Positions 14,396-23,425 of a DNA stretch of 43,806 nt are shown piece after piece (the stretch's first letter is position 1; each line of letters starts with the position of its first letter). Origin of the DNA: a virus; the IMG/VR virus record IMGVR_UViG_3300036401_000078, positions 1 through 43,806 of that record. The stretch is one strand, 5' to 3'. Position numbers and translations under genes: made by a program. Below the pieces are notes generated by a model. That model worked only from the letters and a program-made list of their open reading frames with translations. It did no database searches and had not been told where the DNA came from.

Positions 14396-16107
14396 GCGAT
14401 AGACCTCGCCCGGCCATAGATCCTAACAATGGCATAGAGCTTAGAATATTTTACGAGTCGCTGCGCGCGAACCTCGTCAGCGCCCGCTCAACCTGGGATC
14501 CTCAGTGGCGCGAGTTGCAGGCCTTCTTCTCCCCCCGCTCGGCCTTCTGGAGCTACGACGACGCGAACAAGGGCCAGCGCAAAGATTACGCGATCATCAA
14601 TGAAACGGGCTTGCTGGGCGTGCGCGTGCTGCGCGCGGGCATGCTCACGGGACTGTCCAATCAGACGAGCCCGTGGTTCCGTCTCGGCGCTGACATCCCC
14701 GAGATCGACGATCAAACCGATGTGCGCGTCTGGTTCGAGGAAGTCGAGCGCCGGGTACGCGAAGTCTTTTTGAAGTCCAACACCTACCAGACGCTGCTGA
14801 CGTCGTACGGCGAAGAAGGTCTGTACGGCACCACGGCGTTCCTGGTGCTGGAAGACGATGCGACCGTCATCCGTTGCCATCCCTACCCGATCGGCTCGTT
14901 CTATCTGATGATGGACGACACGCTGCGGGTCGATGGCTGCATGCGGATCCTGACCATGACCGTGCGGCAGATGGTCGAGCGGTTCGGGTACGACAACGTG
15001 TCCGAGTCGATGCAGGTGCTGTACGACTCCAACGCGGGCGGGATGAAAGAGACCTCCTACCCGGTGGTCAGCGTCATCCATAAGGGGTCCTACTTCGGCT
15101 CGCCCAAGGAAGGCGGGATGAAACCGCCCATGCCGTGGGTGTCGACCTGGTACGAGCTATCCTCGTGGAACAGTCAGAAGGGCATCCTCCGCAAGTCGGG
15201 ATTCATGGAGAGCCCCCTGATCGCCGGCCGCTGGTCGGTCGTCGGGGAGAACGTCTACGGTGAATCGCCCGCCATGGATTGCCTCGGGTCGACCATGTCG
15301 CTTCAGGCCTGGGAAGAGCGCCTGGCGCAGGCTGCTGAAAAGCAGTTCAACCCGCCGATGGTGGCATCGTCGTCCATCGATCCGCGGAAGCTGACCACGC
15401 TGCCCGGGGACATCTCGTTTGTCGATGATGACAAAGCGGTCTTCCGCTCGGCCTACGATGTCCAGTTCCGCCTAGAGGGTGGCCTTCAGCAGATCCAGCG
15501 CATCGAGGGTCGCATCAACGATGCGATGTATCGGTCGCTGTTTCAGATGTTCAGCGAGTCGGATCGCCGCGAGATCACCGCGGAAGAGATCCGCGCACGC
15601 ATGCAAGAGAAGATGCAGGTGCTTGGACCCGTGGTCGAGCGCAACGTGGAAGAGATCCTGGCGCCGCTCGTGCGCCGCACGATCTCGATCATGCAGCGCA
15701 AGAACCTCCTGCCGCCCATGCCCAAGGCGATGCAGGGTCGACTGGTCAAGATCGAGTTCGTGTCGATCCTGGCCAAGGCGGCGAAGATCGGCCGGCTCAA
15801 CTCCATCTCGCAGTTCATGACCTTCGTCGGCAGCGAAGCCGCGGTGAATCAGGGCGTCTTCGATCTCGTGGACCTCGACGACCTCACCCGTCAGTTCGCC
15901 AAGGATTCCGACCTTCCGCCGACGTCGCTGCGCTCGGAAGAGGCCGTGGCACAGATCCGCGCTGATCGGGATCAGCAGCAGAAGCAGGCGCAGGCGGCCG
16001 ACAACGCGCAGAAGCTGGCAGCAGCGGCTGGCAATCTCGCCAATGCCAAGACCGGAACCGGGTCACTCCTGGATCAGGCGCTCCCCGCGTTGGCCAACGG
16101 CGGGTGA
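14392..16107 (+). CDS. Portal protein, podovirus head-tail connector (571 aa)
   Basis: Length and sequence match the head-to-tail connecting protein family (T7 gp8, BPP-1). Indicators include WRELQAFFSPRS near the start, LRAGMLTGLSNQTSPWFRL (~82), a long clip/stem region, and a C-terminal Gln/Ala-rich helix (RADRDQQQKQAQAADNAQ) forming the barrel. Twelve copies make the DNA channel at the capsid vertex, where terminase docks. The ATG overlaps the stop of the inserted HNH-like ORF, so insertion restored a usable translational junction. Confidence 0.95.
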   Translation: MSDRPRPAIDPNNGIELRIFYESLRANLVSARSTWDPQWRELQAFFSPRSAFWSYDDANKGQRKDYAIINETGLLGVRVLRAGMLTGLSNQTSPWFRLGADIPEIDDQTDVRVWFEEVERRVREVFLKSNTYQTLLTSYGEEGLYGTTAFLVLEDDATVIRCHPYPIGSFYLMMDDTLRVDGCMRILTMTVRQMVERFGYDNVSESMQVLYDSNAGGMKETSYPVVSVIHKGSYFGSPKEGGMKPPMPWVSTWYELSSWNSQKGILRKSGFMESPLIAGRWSVVGENVYGESPAMDCLGSTMSLQAWEERLAQAAEKQFNPPMVASSSIDPRKLTTLPGDISFVDDDKAVFRSAYDVQFRLEGGLQQIQRIEGRINDAMYRSLFQMFSESDRREITAEEIRARMQEKMQVLGPVVERNVEEILAPLVRRTISIMQRKNLLPPMPKAMQGRLVKIEFVSILAKAAKIGRLNSISQFMTFVGSEAAVNQGVFDLVDLDDLTRQFAKDSDLPPTSLRSEEAVAQIRADRDQQQKQAQAADNAQKLAAAAGNLANAKTGTGSLLDQALPALANGG

Positions 16108-16110
16108 TCC

Positions 16111-16506
16111 GTGGCGCTGGATCCGATCAATCGTCCGCTGCCCGCGGAGGACACGATCTTTCGGGACGACCCCAAGGGATTGTCGCCGGAAGTGGCGCAG
16201 GCGCAGAAGCGCCGGATCGAAGCGTACGAGCAGCAGCGGCAGATGGAGGCGGCGCAGTTCGCGGAAGTGCTTGCCGGTGTTTCGGGCCAAGCCGTCATCA
16301 TGCGATTCCTTGCGTTCTGCGCGCCCTATCAGGCAATCAATATGGGCGAGCATGCGCAGGCCGCGGTCGCGGAAGGCAAGCGCCGCGCTGCGCTCTGGTT
16401 CATCGAACAAATGCAGCGCGTCGATCCAGAAATGTATCCGCGCTTGTTGATGGCACATGCGAAACGTGTGCGCGCATTGAATGAATCCAGCGAAGCGCCG
16501 GCATGA
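16111..16506 (+). CDS. Bbp19-like phage protein (131 aa)
   Basis: The central segment AVIMRFLAFCAPYQAINMGEH and the WFIEQMQRVDPEMYPRLL ending resemble Bordetella phage BPP-1 Bbp19, which is likewise placed between portal and scaffold. Mostly helical; function in that family is not established, with assembly or ejection likely. It starts 3 bases after the portal stop. Confidence 0.75.
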   Translation: MALDPINRPLPAEDTIFRDDPKGLSPEVAQAQKRRIEAYEQQRQMEAAQFAEVLAGVSGQAVIMRFLAFCAPYQAINMGEHAQAAVAEGKRRAALWFIEQMQRVDPEMYPRLLMAHAKRVRALNESSEAPA

Positions 16507-16578
16507 ATCCACCGATGCCGAAACCGCATCCGTGCCTTTGACATCGATTTGTTCTTCGCATACATTCCGACCTGAGCC

Positions 16579-17289
16579 ATGACCACCGCCACCGAAGCAC
16601 CGATCGAGACGAAAGCGGCTCCTGCCGTTTCCGCGTCGGCGACTCCTGCGGCGCCCGTGACTCAGCCGGCCGGGGTCGCGGCCACCACAGCAGCGGCTGC
16701 GGCTGGACCATCCACCGCGGTCGACGCCAAGGCTGCGGCCCCGGCGGCGCCCGAGCGGCTGCTCGCCGATAAGCCGGTCGATCCCAAGGCTGCCGAAACC
16801 GTCAAGGTGGAGGCGATCAAGCCGGCCGACATCACGCTCAAGGCGCCCGAAGGCGTCGAGATCGTCGATGCGGATCTGCGCTCGATCGAAGCCTTCGCGA
16901 AAGAAAATGGCCTCTCACAGGCGCAGGCCGAAAAGATCCTGGCACGTGATCTGGAAGGGCGCACCGCCCTGAAGACCAGCCGCGAGGCTGAGATCACCAA
17001 GGCGTCCGACACCTGGCTGGAACAGACCAAGGCGCTCCCCGAGTTTGCCGGCGACAAGCTGGGACCCGCGGTCGAGAACGCTAAGCGGGCGATGGTCGAC
17101 ATCTACACGCCCGAAGAACGCAAGCTCATCGCTGAATCGGCGTTCGCCAATCATCCGCTACTCCTGAAGGCGCTTGCCCGTCACGGCGCATCGCTTCCCA
17201 AGGAAGACACGATCCATGCCGGCGCCGCGAAAGCGGAAGCCGCGAGGACCGGGCCGCAGATCCTGTATCCGATGTACTACAAGGCGTAG
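16579..17289 (+). CDS. Putative scaffolding protein (236 aa)
   Basis: Residues 1-~65 are low-complexity Ala/Pro/Thr-rich and probably disordered. Residues ~75-235 are helical and charged (ADLRSIEAFAKENGLSQAQA), ending in GPQILYPMYYKA. This composition and the position directly before the major capsid gene are typical of podovirus scaffolds, which guide procapsid assembly and then leave. The family was not matched directly. Confidence 0.75.
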   Translation: MTTATEAPIETKAAPAVSASATPAAPVTQPAGVAATTAAAAAGPSTAVDAKAAAPAAPERLLADKPVDPKAAETVKVEAIKPADITLKAPEGVEIVDADLRSIEAFAKENGLSQAQAEKILARDLEGRTALKTSREAEITKASDTWLEQTKALPEFAGDKLGPAVENAKRAMVDIYTPEERKLIAESAFANHPLLLKALARHGASLPKEDTIHAGAAKAEAARTGPQILYPMYYKA

Positions 17290-17318
17290 CTACAAGCCTC
17301 CTTCCCGTTCACCGTCAG

Positions 17319-17357
17319 CCGGCCACCGCCGGTCCCAATTTCCCGGCTAATACCGGG
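17319..17357 (+). promoter_or_regulatory. Two short hairpins in the capsid-gene leader
   Basis: Upstream of the capsid Shine-Dalgarno (GGGGAG, 17360-17365) lie two 5-bp stem-loops: CCGGC/GCCGG at 17319-17323 and 17328-17332, and CCCGG/CCGGG at 17342-17346 and 17353-17357. Neither is followed by a T-tract, so they are not intrinsic terminators. They could stabilise or process the capsid mRNA; in GC-rich DNA short stems also arise by chance. Confidence 0.3.
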
Positions 17358-17371
17358 CAGGGGAGTTTCTC

Positions 17372-18424
17372 ATGGCCGCTACTGTCGCTTCCGCTGTTTG
17401 GGATCTGGTTGGCTGGGCCAAGCAGCGCGACCCGGACGGCTCCATGGCGCAGATCGCTCAACTGCTTTCGCAGTCGAACGAGATGGTGTCCGACATCGTC
17501 TGGCAGATGGCCAATCAGCCGACGAGCCATCGGATCACCCAGCAGATCGCGCTCCCGGTCACCTACACCCGGCAGTACAACCAGCCGGTGCAGGTCAGCC
17601 GCGGCCAGTCGGCGCAGTTCGACGAAACCATGTCGATCCTGGAAACCTGGCAGGAGCTTGACCATAAGCTGCTGAACCTGTGGGACGACAAAGGCCAGTT
17701 CCTGTTCCAGAACTCGATGGGATACTTCGAGTCGATCACCCAGAAGTGGTCTAATCTGTTCTGGTACGGCGACCCCTCGACCGATGAAACCCAGTACCTC
17801 GGCCTCGCGCCGCGCTACGGCACCACCAGCTCGTCCACCGCTGCGAATGCGCAGAACGTGATCGATGGCGGCGGCCAGGGGTCCGACAACACCTCCATGT
17901 GGCTGCTGACGTACAGCCCGCGTGCGCTCTACGGGATCTTCCCCAAGGGCTCGCCGGCTGGCATCGAACACAAGGTCAACCCGGATGCCGTCATCCAGGG
18001 CACCACGGGCATGGGCGGCACCCGACTCGCCGCGCATCAGGAATACTGGTGCTGGAACGCTGGCCTCGCGCTGCATGACTGGCGCTGGTGCGCTCGGCTG
18101 TGCAACATCGACGTCAGCGACCTGCGTGCGCAGGCTGGCGCGACCGATCTGTCCGAAGGCATGATCGACCTCGTGAACCGCATGCCCTCGCTGGCCATGC
18201 CGCCGGTGACGACCACGGTCCCGGGCGCCTCGTTCGCCATCCCGGGCAAGCAGGTGTTTGTCTGCAACCGTACGGTGCGCAGCGCGCTCCAGAAGCAGAT
18301 GCTGAACAAGACCAACAACCAGCTCACGATGGAAGACTGGTACGGCCAGAAGGTCATGAGCTTCATGGGCATTCCGATCCGCAACTCGGATCAGATCGCG
18401 AACAACGAGGCCCGGGTGGTCTGA
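17372..18424 (+). CDS. Major capsid protein, epsilon15 gp7 / BPP-1 type (350 aa)
   Basis: Length and sequence fit the gp7-type HK97-fold capsid proteins: start with WDLVGWAKQRDPDGS, an SHRITQQIALPVTYTRQYNQ region, a long loop with YLGLAPRYGTTSSSTA, and the ending MGIPIRNSDQI. It has a strong Shine-Dalgarno (GGGGAG) 7 bases before ATG, fitting high expression. It is flanked by the scaffold and the Bbp16-like cement protein, as in BPP-1. Confidence 0.93.
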   Translation: MAATVASAVWDLVGWAKQRDPDGSMAQIAQLLSQSNEMVSDIVWQMANQPTSHRITQQIALPVTYTRQYNQPVQVSRGQSAQFDETMSILETWQELDHKLLNLWDDKGQFLFQNSMGYFESITQKWSNLFWYGDPSTDETQYLGLAPRYGTTSSSTAANAQNVIDGGGQGSDNTSMWLLTYSPRALYGIFPKGSPAGIEHKVNPDAVIQGTTGMGGTRLAAHQEYWCWNAGLALHDWRWCARLCNIDVSDLRAQAGATDLSEGMIDLVNRMPSLAMPPVTTTVPGASFAIPGKQVFVCNRTVRSALQKQMLNKTNNQLTMEDWYGQKVMSFMGIPIRNSDQIANNEARVV

Positions 18425-18461
18425 GGACGCCCATTCACCACCCTAGCATCCGGAGCCATTC

Positions 18462-18932
18462 ATGCCCCTTCTCGATCTCGGCAACCAGCTCATGTCGGCG
18501 TATGCGCCGACCACGGTCGCCACGCACTTCCAGAACTACCTCGACCTGCTGGCCAAGACCGAATATGCGGCCGGCAATCCGGTCGACTGCATCGTCGAAG
18601 TCGCAGCCGCGGCGACCTCGGGCGGTTCGGCGACCGTGCAGTTCCAGCTCATCGGCAACGCGACGGACCCGACCTTCGCCTCGGGGAACAAGATCCTCGC
18701 GGACTCGGGCGCCATCGCGGTGGCGGGCCTGGTGGCCGGCTATCAGATCCGCATGACCGCCAAGCGGCAGGACATGGTCAGCCTCCAGCCGACCAGCACC
18801 TTCGTGCAGTACGTGACGATCCTCGTCACCATCGGCACCGCGGCGCTGACCGCTGGCACGTTCAACGGCTGGGTCGCCCCGTCGGAGAGCCCGCAGGACA
18901 ACCTGTCCTATCCGGCCGGCTACTCGGTCTGA
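18462..18932 (+). CDS. Bbp16-family capsid cement protein (156 aa)
   Basis: The protein matches the BPP-1 Bbp16 pattern: it begins LLDLGNQLMSAY, has a central jellyroll-like beta region (ATVQFQLIGNATDP, FASGNKILADSGAI) and ends in DNLSYPAGYSV. Cement proteins sit at capsid twofold axes and stabilise the shell after DNA filling. GGAG precedes the ATG. It lies directly downstream of the capsid gene. Confidence 0.88.
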   Translation: MPLLDLGNQLMSAYAPTTVATHFQNYLDLLAKTEYAAGNPVDCIVEVAAAATSGGSATVQFQLIGNATDPTFASGNKILADSGAIAVAGLVAGYQIRMTAKRQDMVSLQPTSTFVQYVTILVTIGTAALTAGTFNGWVAPSESPQDNLSYPAGYSV

Positions 18933-18944
18933 TCGGGAGGCTGA

Positions 18945-19244
18945 ATGTCCAAGGGACACAGCAAGCCCGCGGCGGCGATTGCCGATCCGGCTGTCCCGGT
19001 CGTTGAGGTCCCGTTCATGGTCAAGGCGACCATGGGCGGGACCTATCCCGACCCCGGCATGACGCGTGCCCGCTGGCGCAATGTCGGGGACGTCTTCGAG
19101 GTGAAGTGCCAACGGGACTTCTCGCATCGCTGGATGCAGCGCCTGTCCGCTGACGAGATCGCGACCAGTCCACTGGAGAACCGGCAGATTCCGCAGACCA
19201 CCGCCAAGGCGCGCAAACCAGCCCCCTTCCCGCCGATGGCCTGA
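18945..19244 (+). CDS. Hypothetical virion-operon protein (99 aa)
   Basis: Not recognised. It has a polar N-terminus, a central beta segment (VPFMVKATMGGTYPDPG, GDVFEVKCQRDFSHRWMQR) and a Pro/Lys-rich tail. GGGAGG precedes the ATG. Position between cement protein and tail tube A suggests a head-completion or joining component. Confidence 0.72.
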   Translation: MSKGHSKPAAAIADPAVPVVEVPFMVKATMGGTYPDPGMTRARWRNVGDVFEVKCQRDFSHRWMQRLSADEIATSPLENRQIPQTTAKARKPAPFPPMA

Positions 19245-19278
19245 ACGACTGCCAGCGCGTAGGAGGCGCCATCCCGTC

Positions 19279-20010
19279 ATGAGCGTCCCCAACGTCGTGT
19301 CCGAAACGTCGATCTGCAACATGGCGCTGGCCCGGATCGGGTCGACGCAGTCGATCACGAGCCTGGCGGATCGGTCGAACGAAGCGCGGCAATGCGCCAT
19401 CTGGTATCCGCAGGATCGCGACGTGCTCCTGTGCGATTTCCCGTTCCCGTGGTCCGAATCGTATTTCAACCTCGACCAGGTCGCTGGCCCGGAGATCAAC
19501 GGTCAGGTCGCCAACGCCCAATGGTCGCGGACCTACCGCTACCCGTCCGACTGCCTGAAGGTGCGCCGGCTGGTCGCCACGCCGCAGCCGCTCACGGCGA
19601 CCATCCCGCAGACGACCGCTCCCACGAGCAACGCGGCCTGGGGCAACCAGCCCTGGAAGCGCGCGGTCGGCAATCCCTACCCGATCTCCTACGCGGTCGG
19701 ACATGACGCCACCGGTCGCCTGATCATGACCGATTCCGTCGGCACCGGCTTCGGCGTGACGTGCGTGTACACCGCCGCCGTGGAAGATCCGACGCAGTTC
19801 TCGGCCGACTTTGTCGATGCCCTCGCCTGGCGTCTGGCCGCTGATCTCGCCATGGGTTTGGCGTTCTCGGACGCCAAGCGCAACTGGGCGCACCAGGAGT
19901 ACGAGAAGCACGCCAGGACCGTGCGCGCGACCACGATGAACGAGCAGCAGAGCGACATCCCGCTGATCAGGACGCAGAGCGAGATGATCAACGCTCGGTG
20001 GCGGTACTGA
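19279..20010 (+). CDS. Tail tubular protein A-like head-tail adaptor (243 aa)
   Basis: The start SICNMALARIGSTQSITSLAD, the middle WSRTYRYPSDCLKVRRL and the helical C-terminus (ALAWRLAADLAMGLAFSDAK) are characteristic of T7 gp11-like adaptor proteins that bind the portal ring and hold the nozzle. AGGAGG lies 12 bases before ATG. Its stop overlaps the nozzle gene start. Confidence 0.88.
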   Translation: MSVPNVVSETSICNMALARIGSTQSITSLADRSNEARQCAIWYPQDRDVLLCDFPFPWSESYFNLDQVAGPEINGQVANAQWSRTYRYPSDCLKVRRLVATPQPLTATIPQTTAPTSNAAWGNQPWKRAVGNPYPISYAVGHDATGRLIMTDSVGTGFGVTCVYTAAVEDPTQFSADFVDALAWRLAADLAMGLAFSDAKRNWAHQEYEKHARTVRATTMNEQQSDIPLIRTQSEMINARWRY

Positions 20011-22847
20011 TGGTCTCGGCGAACCTCAAGCAGGCGTCGTTTGGCGGCGGCATCATCTCGCCCCAGACGCTGGGACGGACGGATCAGCAGAAGTACGCGG
20101 TCGGTCTGCGCGAATGCGTCAACGCCTGGGTGACACGATACGGCACCATCGAGAACCGTGCCGGGACGGTGTTCGTCGGAGCGGTGAAGGATTCCAGCCG
20201 GCGCGTGCGCTTGGTGCCGTTCGTCTTCTCGTCGTCGATCTCGTACCTGCTGGAGTTTGGCCTCGACTACATCCGCCCGTACCGCAACGGCGCCCGGATC
20301 AGCGTCGTCGGCGCCGCGGCGTGGAGCAACGTCACCGCCTATGTCCAGGGCGATCTGGTCACCTATGGCGGGCAGGTCTATCGCGCGCTGCTCGCCAATA
20401 CCGGGTTCCAGCCCAACCTGTTCCCGGCCGATTGGAACCTCCAGGTCGGCGGATTGTTGGAGATCGTGACCGACATTCCCCAGGCCGCGCTCCCGGTTCT
20501 CCAGTACGTCCAGCAATCGGACGTGATGACGATCACGGCGCAGCTTTTCCAGCCGCGCCAACTGCTCCGCTTCGGCGACACCGTCTGGCAGTTCGTCACC
20601 TTCACGCCGACCTCCGGGATCGCTCCGCCGCTCGGCGTATCGGTCACCGCTGGTTTCCCAGCGACCACGATCAACGCGCCGACAGGTCTCCTGGCCGTGG
20701 GCGGACTGGCCGGCGGGACCACGCGGTACAACGTCACGGCGTACGCGCACAGCCCGGGTCGGGAGAGCGTGATCGCCGACTTTATCCTGGTCGGGTTCCA
20801 CCCGGATCCGGGAACCCCCGTCGTCCTGACGTGGAACGTGGTCGCCGGTGCCGCCGGCTATGCGGTCTATCGATCGGATAACCTGCCCGGCGATGTCTGC
20901 GGCATCATCGCCGTGACCGATGCGCTGACCTACAGCGACGATCTCTCGACGGCGGACATCAACGGCGCTGGACCGATCAAGAATCGCCCCTCCGGATCGG
21001 GTGGCGGCAAGGTCTTCACTTACGTCGTGACGTCGATCTCCGACAGCACCGGCGAGGAGAGCCTGCCCTCCAACCCCGGATCGGCCGTCGGATCGACCCC
21101 GTCTACGGCGAACCCCAACGTGATCACCTGGAACACGGTGGCCGGCGCGTCGTCGTATCGCATCTATCGATCGAACAATGGCGTGTACGGATTCGTCGGC
21201 ACGAGCTTCACGCTGTCGTTCAACGACGACAACATCATCCCCGACACCAGCATCCAGCCCCCGACTGAGCTGCCGCTGTTCCAGACGCCGCAGGATTACC
21301 CGGCGATCTGCGGCTACTACCAGCAGCGGCTCATGTTCGCGAACACGATCAACCAGCCGCAAACGGTGTGGATGTCCCGCGTCGGCGTGTACCAGTCCTT
21401 CAGCGAATCGACGCCGGTCGTGGATGACGATGCGATCCAGTTCACCATCGCCGGCAAGCAGGTGCAGGAGGTGCGTGCGCTGGTCGATCTGGGGAAGCTG
21501 ATCATCCACACCTCGAACGCGGAATACATCTGCACCGGCAACCAGGCCGGGACCATGACTCCCGGCGCCATCGGCCTGACCGCCAACGGATCGGCCGGCG
21601 CCGCGCTCCTGGCGCCCGTGATCATCGGCAACACCGATCTGTTCATTCAGCAGAGCGCGACCCGCATCCTCGACCTGCGCTACGACGTCAAGACGTTCAG
21701 CTATGGCGGCAAGGATCTCACCAAGTTCGCCACCGATCTCTTCGCGGGTCGGACGATCACCGACATGTCCTGGCAGAAGCTGCCCCACTCCATCGTCTGG
21801 TGCATCCTCGACAACGGCACCATGGCGGCGTTGACCTACGTCGGCGAAGACGAGACGTGGGCCTGGCATGAGCACACGACGTTCGACGCCACCTTCGAGA
21901 ACGTCGCCGTCATCGCCGAGGGAACGCAAGACATCGTCTATGTCGTGGCCCGGCGCCTGGTGAACGGGAGCGAGGAACGCTACATCGAGCGACTCGCCTC
22001 GCGCGCGTGCCTCGACACGGTCATGTTGACGGACTCGGTCTTCGTCGATTCCTCGCTGACCTTCGACGGTCGCAATCAGGGGTCCACGACCATGACGGCG
22101 ACGACCGGCGCCGGCTGGACGACGCAGGACGTGATCACCCTGACCGCCTCCGTCTCGACCTTCGTGTCGGGCGACCTGGGGAACGCGGTGATCCTCCAAC
22201 AGGTGGACGCGTCGAGCGGTCTCGTCACCGCGCAGACGACCTTCGCCATCGTCGGGTACGTGTCGTCCACCGTGGTGATGGGCGTGCCGCAACGCGACGT
22301 CCCTACCTGGGCGCAGGCGACCCCGCTGACGAGCTGGGGCAAGGCGGTGAAGACCTTCTCTGGCATCGATCACCTGGAAGGCCAGGCGCTCAGCATCCTG
22401 GCGGATGGTTCGGTCGAGGCCGATCCCTTGGACCCCGGCTATCCGATCATCACCGTCATCGGCGGAGCCTTCACGCTCGCCGACCCGGCCATGGTCGTCA
22501 CGGCAGGCTTGCCGCTTCAGATGGATCTCCAGTCGCTCCCGGTGGAGAACGCCACGGGCGAGACGATCGCCAATCGTCGCATCACCGTGCGCCGCTGCAC
22601 CCCGATCTTCCACAACTCGCGCGGCGGCCTCTTCGGTCAGGACTTCCAGCACCTCGACCAATGGAAGCAGGCGCCGACCGAGGCCGAGTCGTTCGGGTTC
22701 CCGGTTCCCGGCATCACGGGACCGTCATCGGTGCCGATCAATGGCACCCCGGAACTGACGGGCCAGGTCTGTATACGCCTCACCAACCCGGTACCGTTCG
22801 GCATCTCGGCGATCGTCATCACCGGTGAAATCATGGATGCGGCCTAG
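20010..22847 (+). CDS. Tail nozzle protein with internal FN3-like repeats (945 aa)
   Basis: The N-terminus (GGGIISPQTLGRTDQQKY, ENRAGTVFVGAVKDS, LLEFGLDYIRPYRNG) is typical of podovirus nozzle proteins. Residues ~220-430 carry two beta-sandwich units ending in GAAGYAVYRSDN and GASSYRIYRSNN, resembling fibronectin type III. The nozzle body then resumes (QQRLMFANTINQPQTVWMS). It forms the distal tube through which DNA leaves. The ATG at 20010 overlaps the preceding TGA; a GTG 12 bases earlier is possible. Confidence 0.88.
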   Translation: MVSANLKQASFGGGIISPQTLGRTDQQKYAVGLRECVNAWVTRYGTIENRAGTVFVGAVKDSSRRVRLVPFVFSSSISYLLEFGLDYIRPYRNGARISVVGAAAWSNVTAYVQGDLVTYGGQVYRALLANTGFQPNLFPADWNLQVGGLLEIVTDIPQAALPVLQYVQQSDVMTITAQLFQPRQLLRFGDTVWQFVTFTPTSGIAPPLGVSVTAGFPATTINAPTGLLAVGGLAGGTTRYNVTAYAHSPGRESVIADFILVGFHPDPGTPVVLTWNVVAGAAGYAVYRSDNLPGDVCGIIAVTDALTYSDDLSTADINGAGPIKNRPSGSGGGKVFTYVVTSISDSTGEESLPSNPGSAVGSTPSTANPNVITWNTVAGASSYRIYRSNNGVYGFVGTSFTLSFNDDNIIPDTSIQPPTELPLFQTPQDYPAICGYYQQRLMFANTINQPQTVWMSRVGVYQSFSESTPVVDDDAIQFTIAGKQVQEVRALVDLGKLIIHTSNAEYICTGNQAGTMTPGAIGLTANGSAGAALLAPVIIGNTDLFIQQSATRILDLRYDVKTFSYGGKDLTKFATDLFAGRTITDMSWQKLPHSIVWCILDNGTMAALTYVGEDETWAWHEHTTFDATFENVAVIAEGTQDIVYVVARRLVNGSEERYIERLASRACLDTVMLTDSVFVDSSLTFDGRNQGSTTMTATTGAGWTTQDVITLTASVSTFVSGDLGNAVILQQVDASSGLVTAQTTFAIVGYVSSTVVMGVPQRDVPTWAQATPLTSWGKAVKTFSGIDHLEGQALSILADGSVEADPLDPGYPIITVIGGAFTLADPAMVVTAGLPLQMDLQSLPVENATGETIANRRITVRRCTPIFHNSRGGLFGQDFQHLDQWKQAPTEAESFGFPVPGITGPSSVPINGTPELTGQVCIRLTNPVPFGISAIVITGEIMDAA

Positions 22848-22849
22848 CT

Positions 22850-23422
22850 ATGGCATCGATCTCTGACGAGGGGGAGCCGCTCGACATCCCCGACAACGTC
22901 ACCAACGAAGGCGCGCCGCTCGGCTCCGCCGGGACTTCGGCCGGTTCCAACTACGGCGGCGCGGTCGCGACCGGCGTGGGTGGCTTGGCGACTGCCTACG
23001 CCACGTACGAGTCGGGACGGGCGCAGAAGCGGCTCGCGGCGTTCAATGCCCGCTACGCCAAGATGCAGTCGGAGCAGGCGCTCCAGGCCGGCGAGTTTGC
23101 CGCCAATCGGGTGGCGGAACACACGAGACAGGTCGAGGCCGCTGGTCGAGCGGCTGCGGCTGGTTCGGGGGTCGTCGCCGGTGCTGGCTCGCAGCGCTAC
23201 ATCGCGGCCTCCAACGAGGCGGCAGGCGCCATGGATCAACTGATGATCGACCTGAACGCCCGTCGCCAGGCCTACGGCTATCAGGTGAAGGCGCAGGCGG
23301 ACACCATCGAGGGTCGCATGGCGGGATCAGCGGCCAACGTGACCGCGGCGCAGACGTTGCTCAACACCGGCTCCCGGCTCTGGATGCAGTCGGACCAGTC
23401 CCATTCGATCGAGTTTGCGTAA
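22850..23422 (+). CDS. Putative internal virion (ejection) protein, gp14-like (190 aa)
   Basis: The acidic N-terminus is followed by a Gly/Ala-rich hydrophobic stretch (GGAVATGVGGLATAYATY) and then helices rich in Ala, Gln and Arg (NARYAKMQSEQALQAGEFAANR). This matches the shape of small podovirus ejection proteins encoded just after the nozzle. It would be released into the host envelope with the two larger proteins downstream. Similarity is by layout rather than specific motifs. Confidence 0.7.
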   Translation: MASISDEGEPLDIPDNVTNEGAPLGSAGTSAGSNYGGAVATGVGGLATAYATYESGRAQKRLAAFNARYAKMQSEQALQAGEFAANRVAEHTRQVEAAGRAAAAGSGVVAGAGSQRYIAASNEAAGAMDQLMIDLNARRQAYGYQVKAQADTIEGRMAGSAANVTAAQTLLNTGSRLWMQSDQSHSIEFA

Positions 23423-23425
23423 GCC

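Noticed and set aside
19689-22661. 990-codon ORF on the minus strand under the nozzle gene
   Set aside because: Arg/Gly/His-rich composition typical of a shadow frame in GC-rich DNA; the plus-strand genes have clear family signatures.
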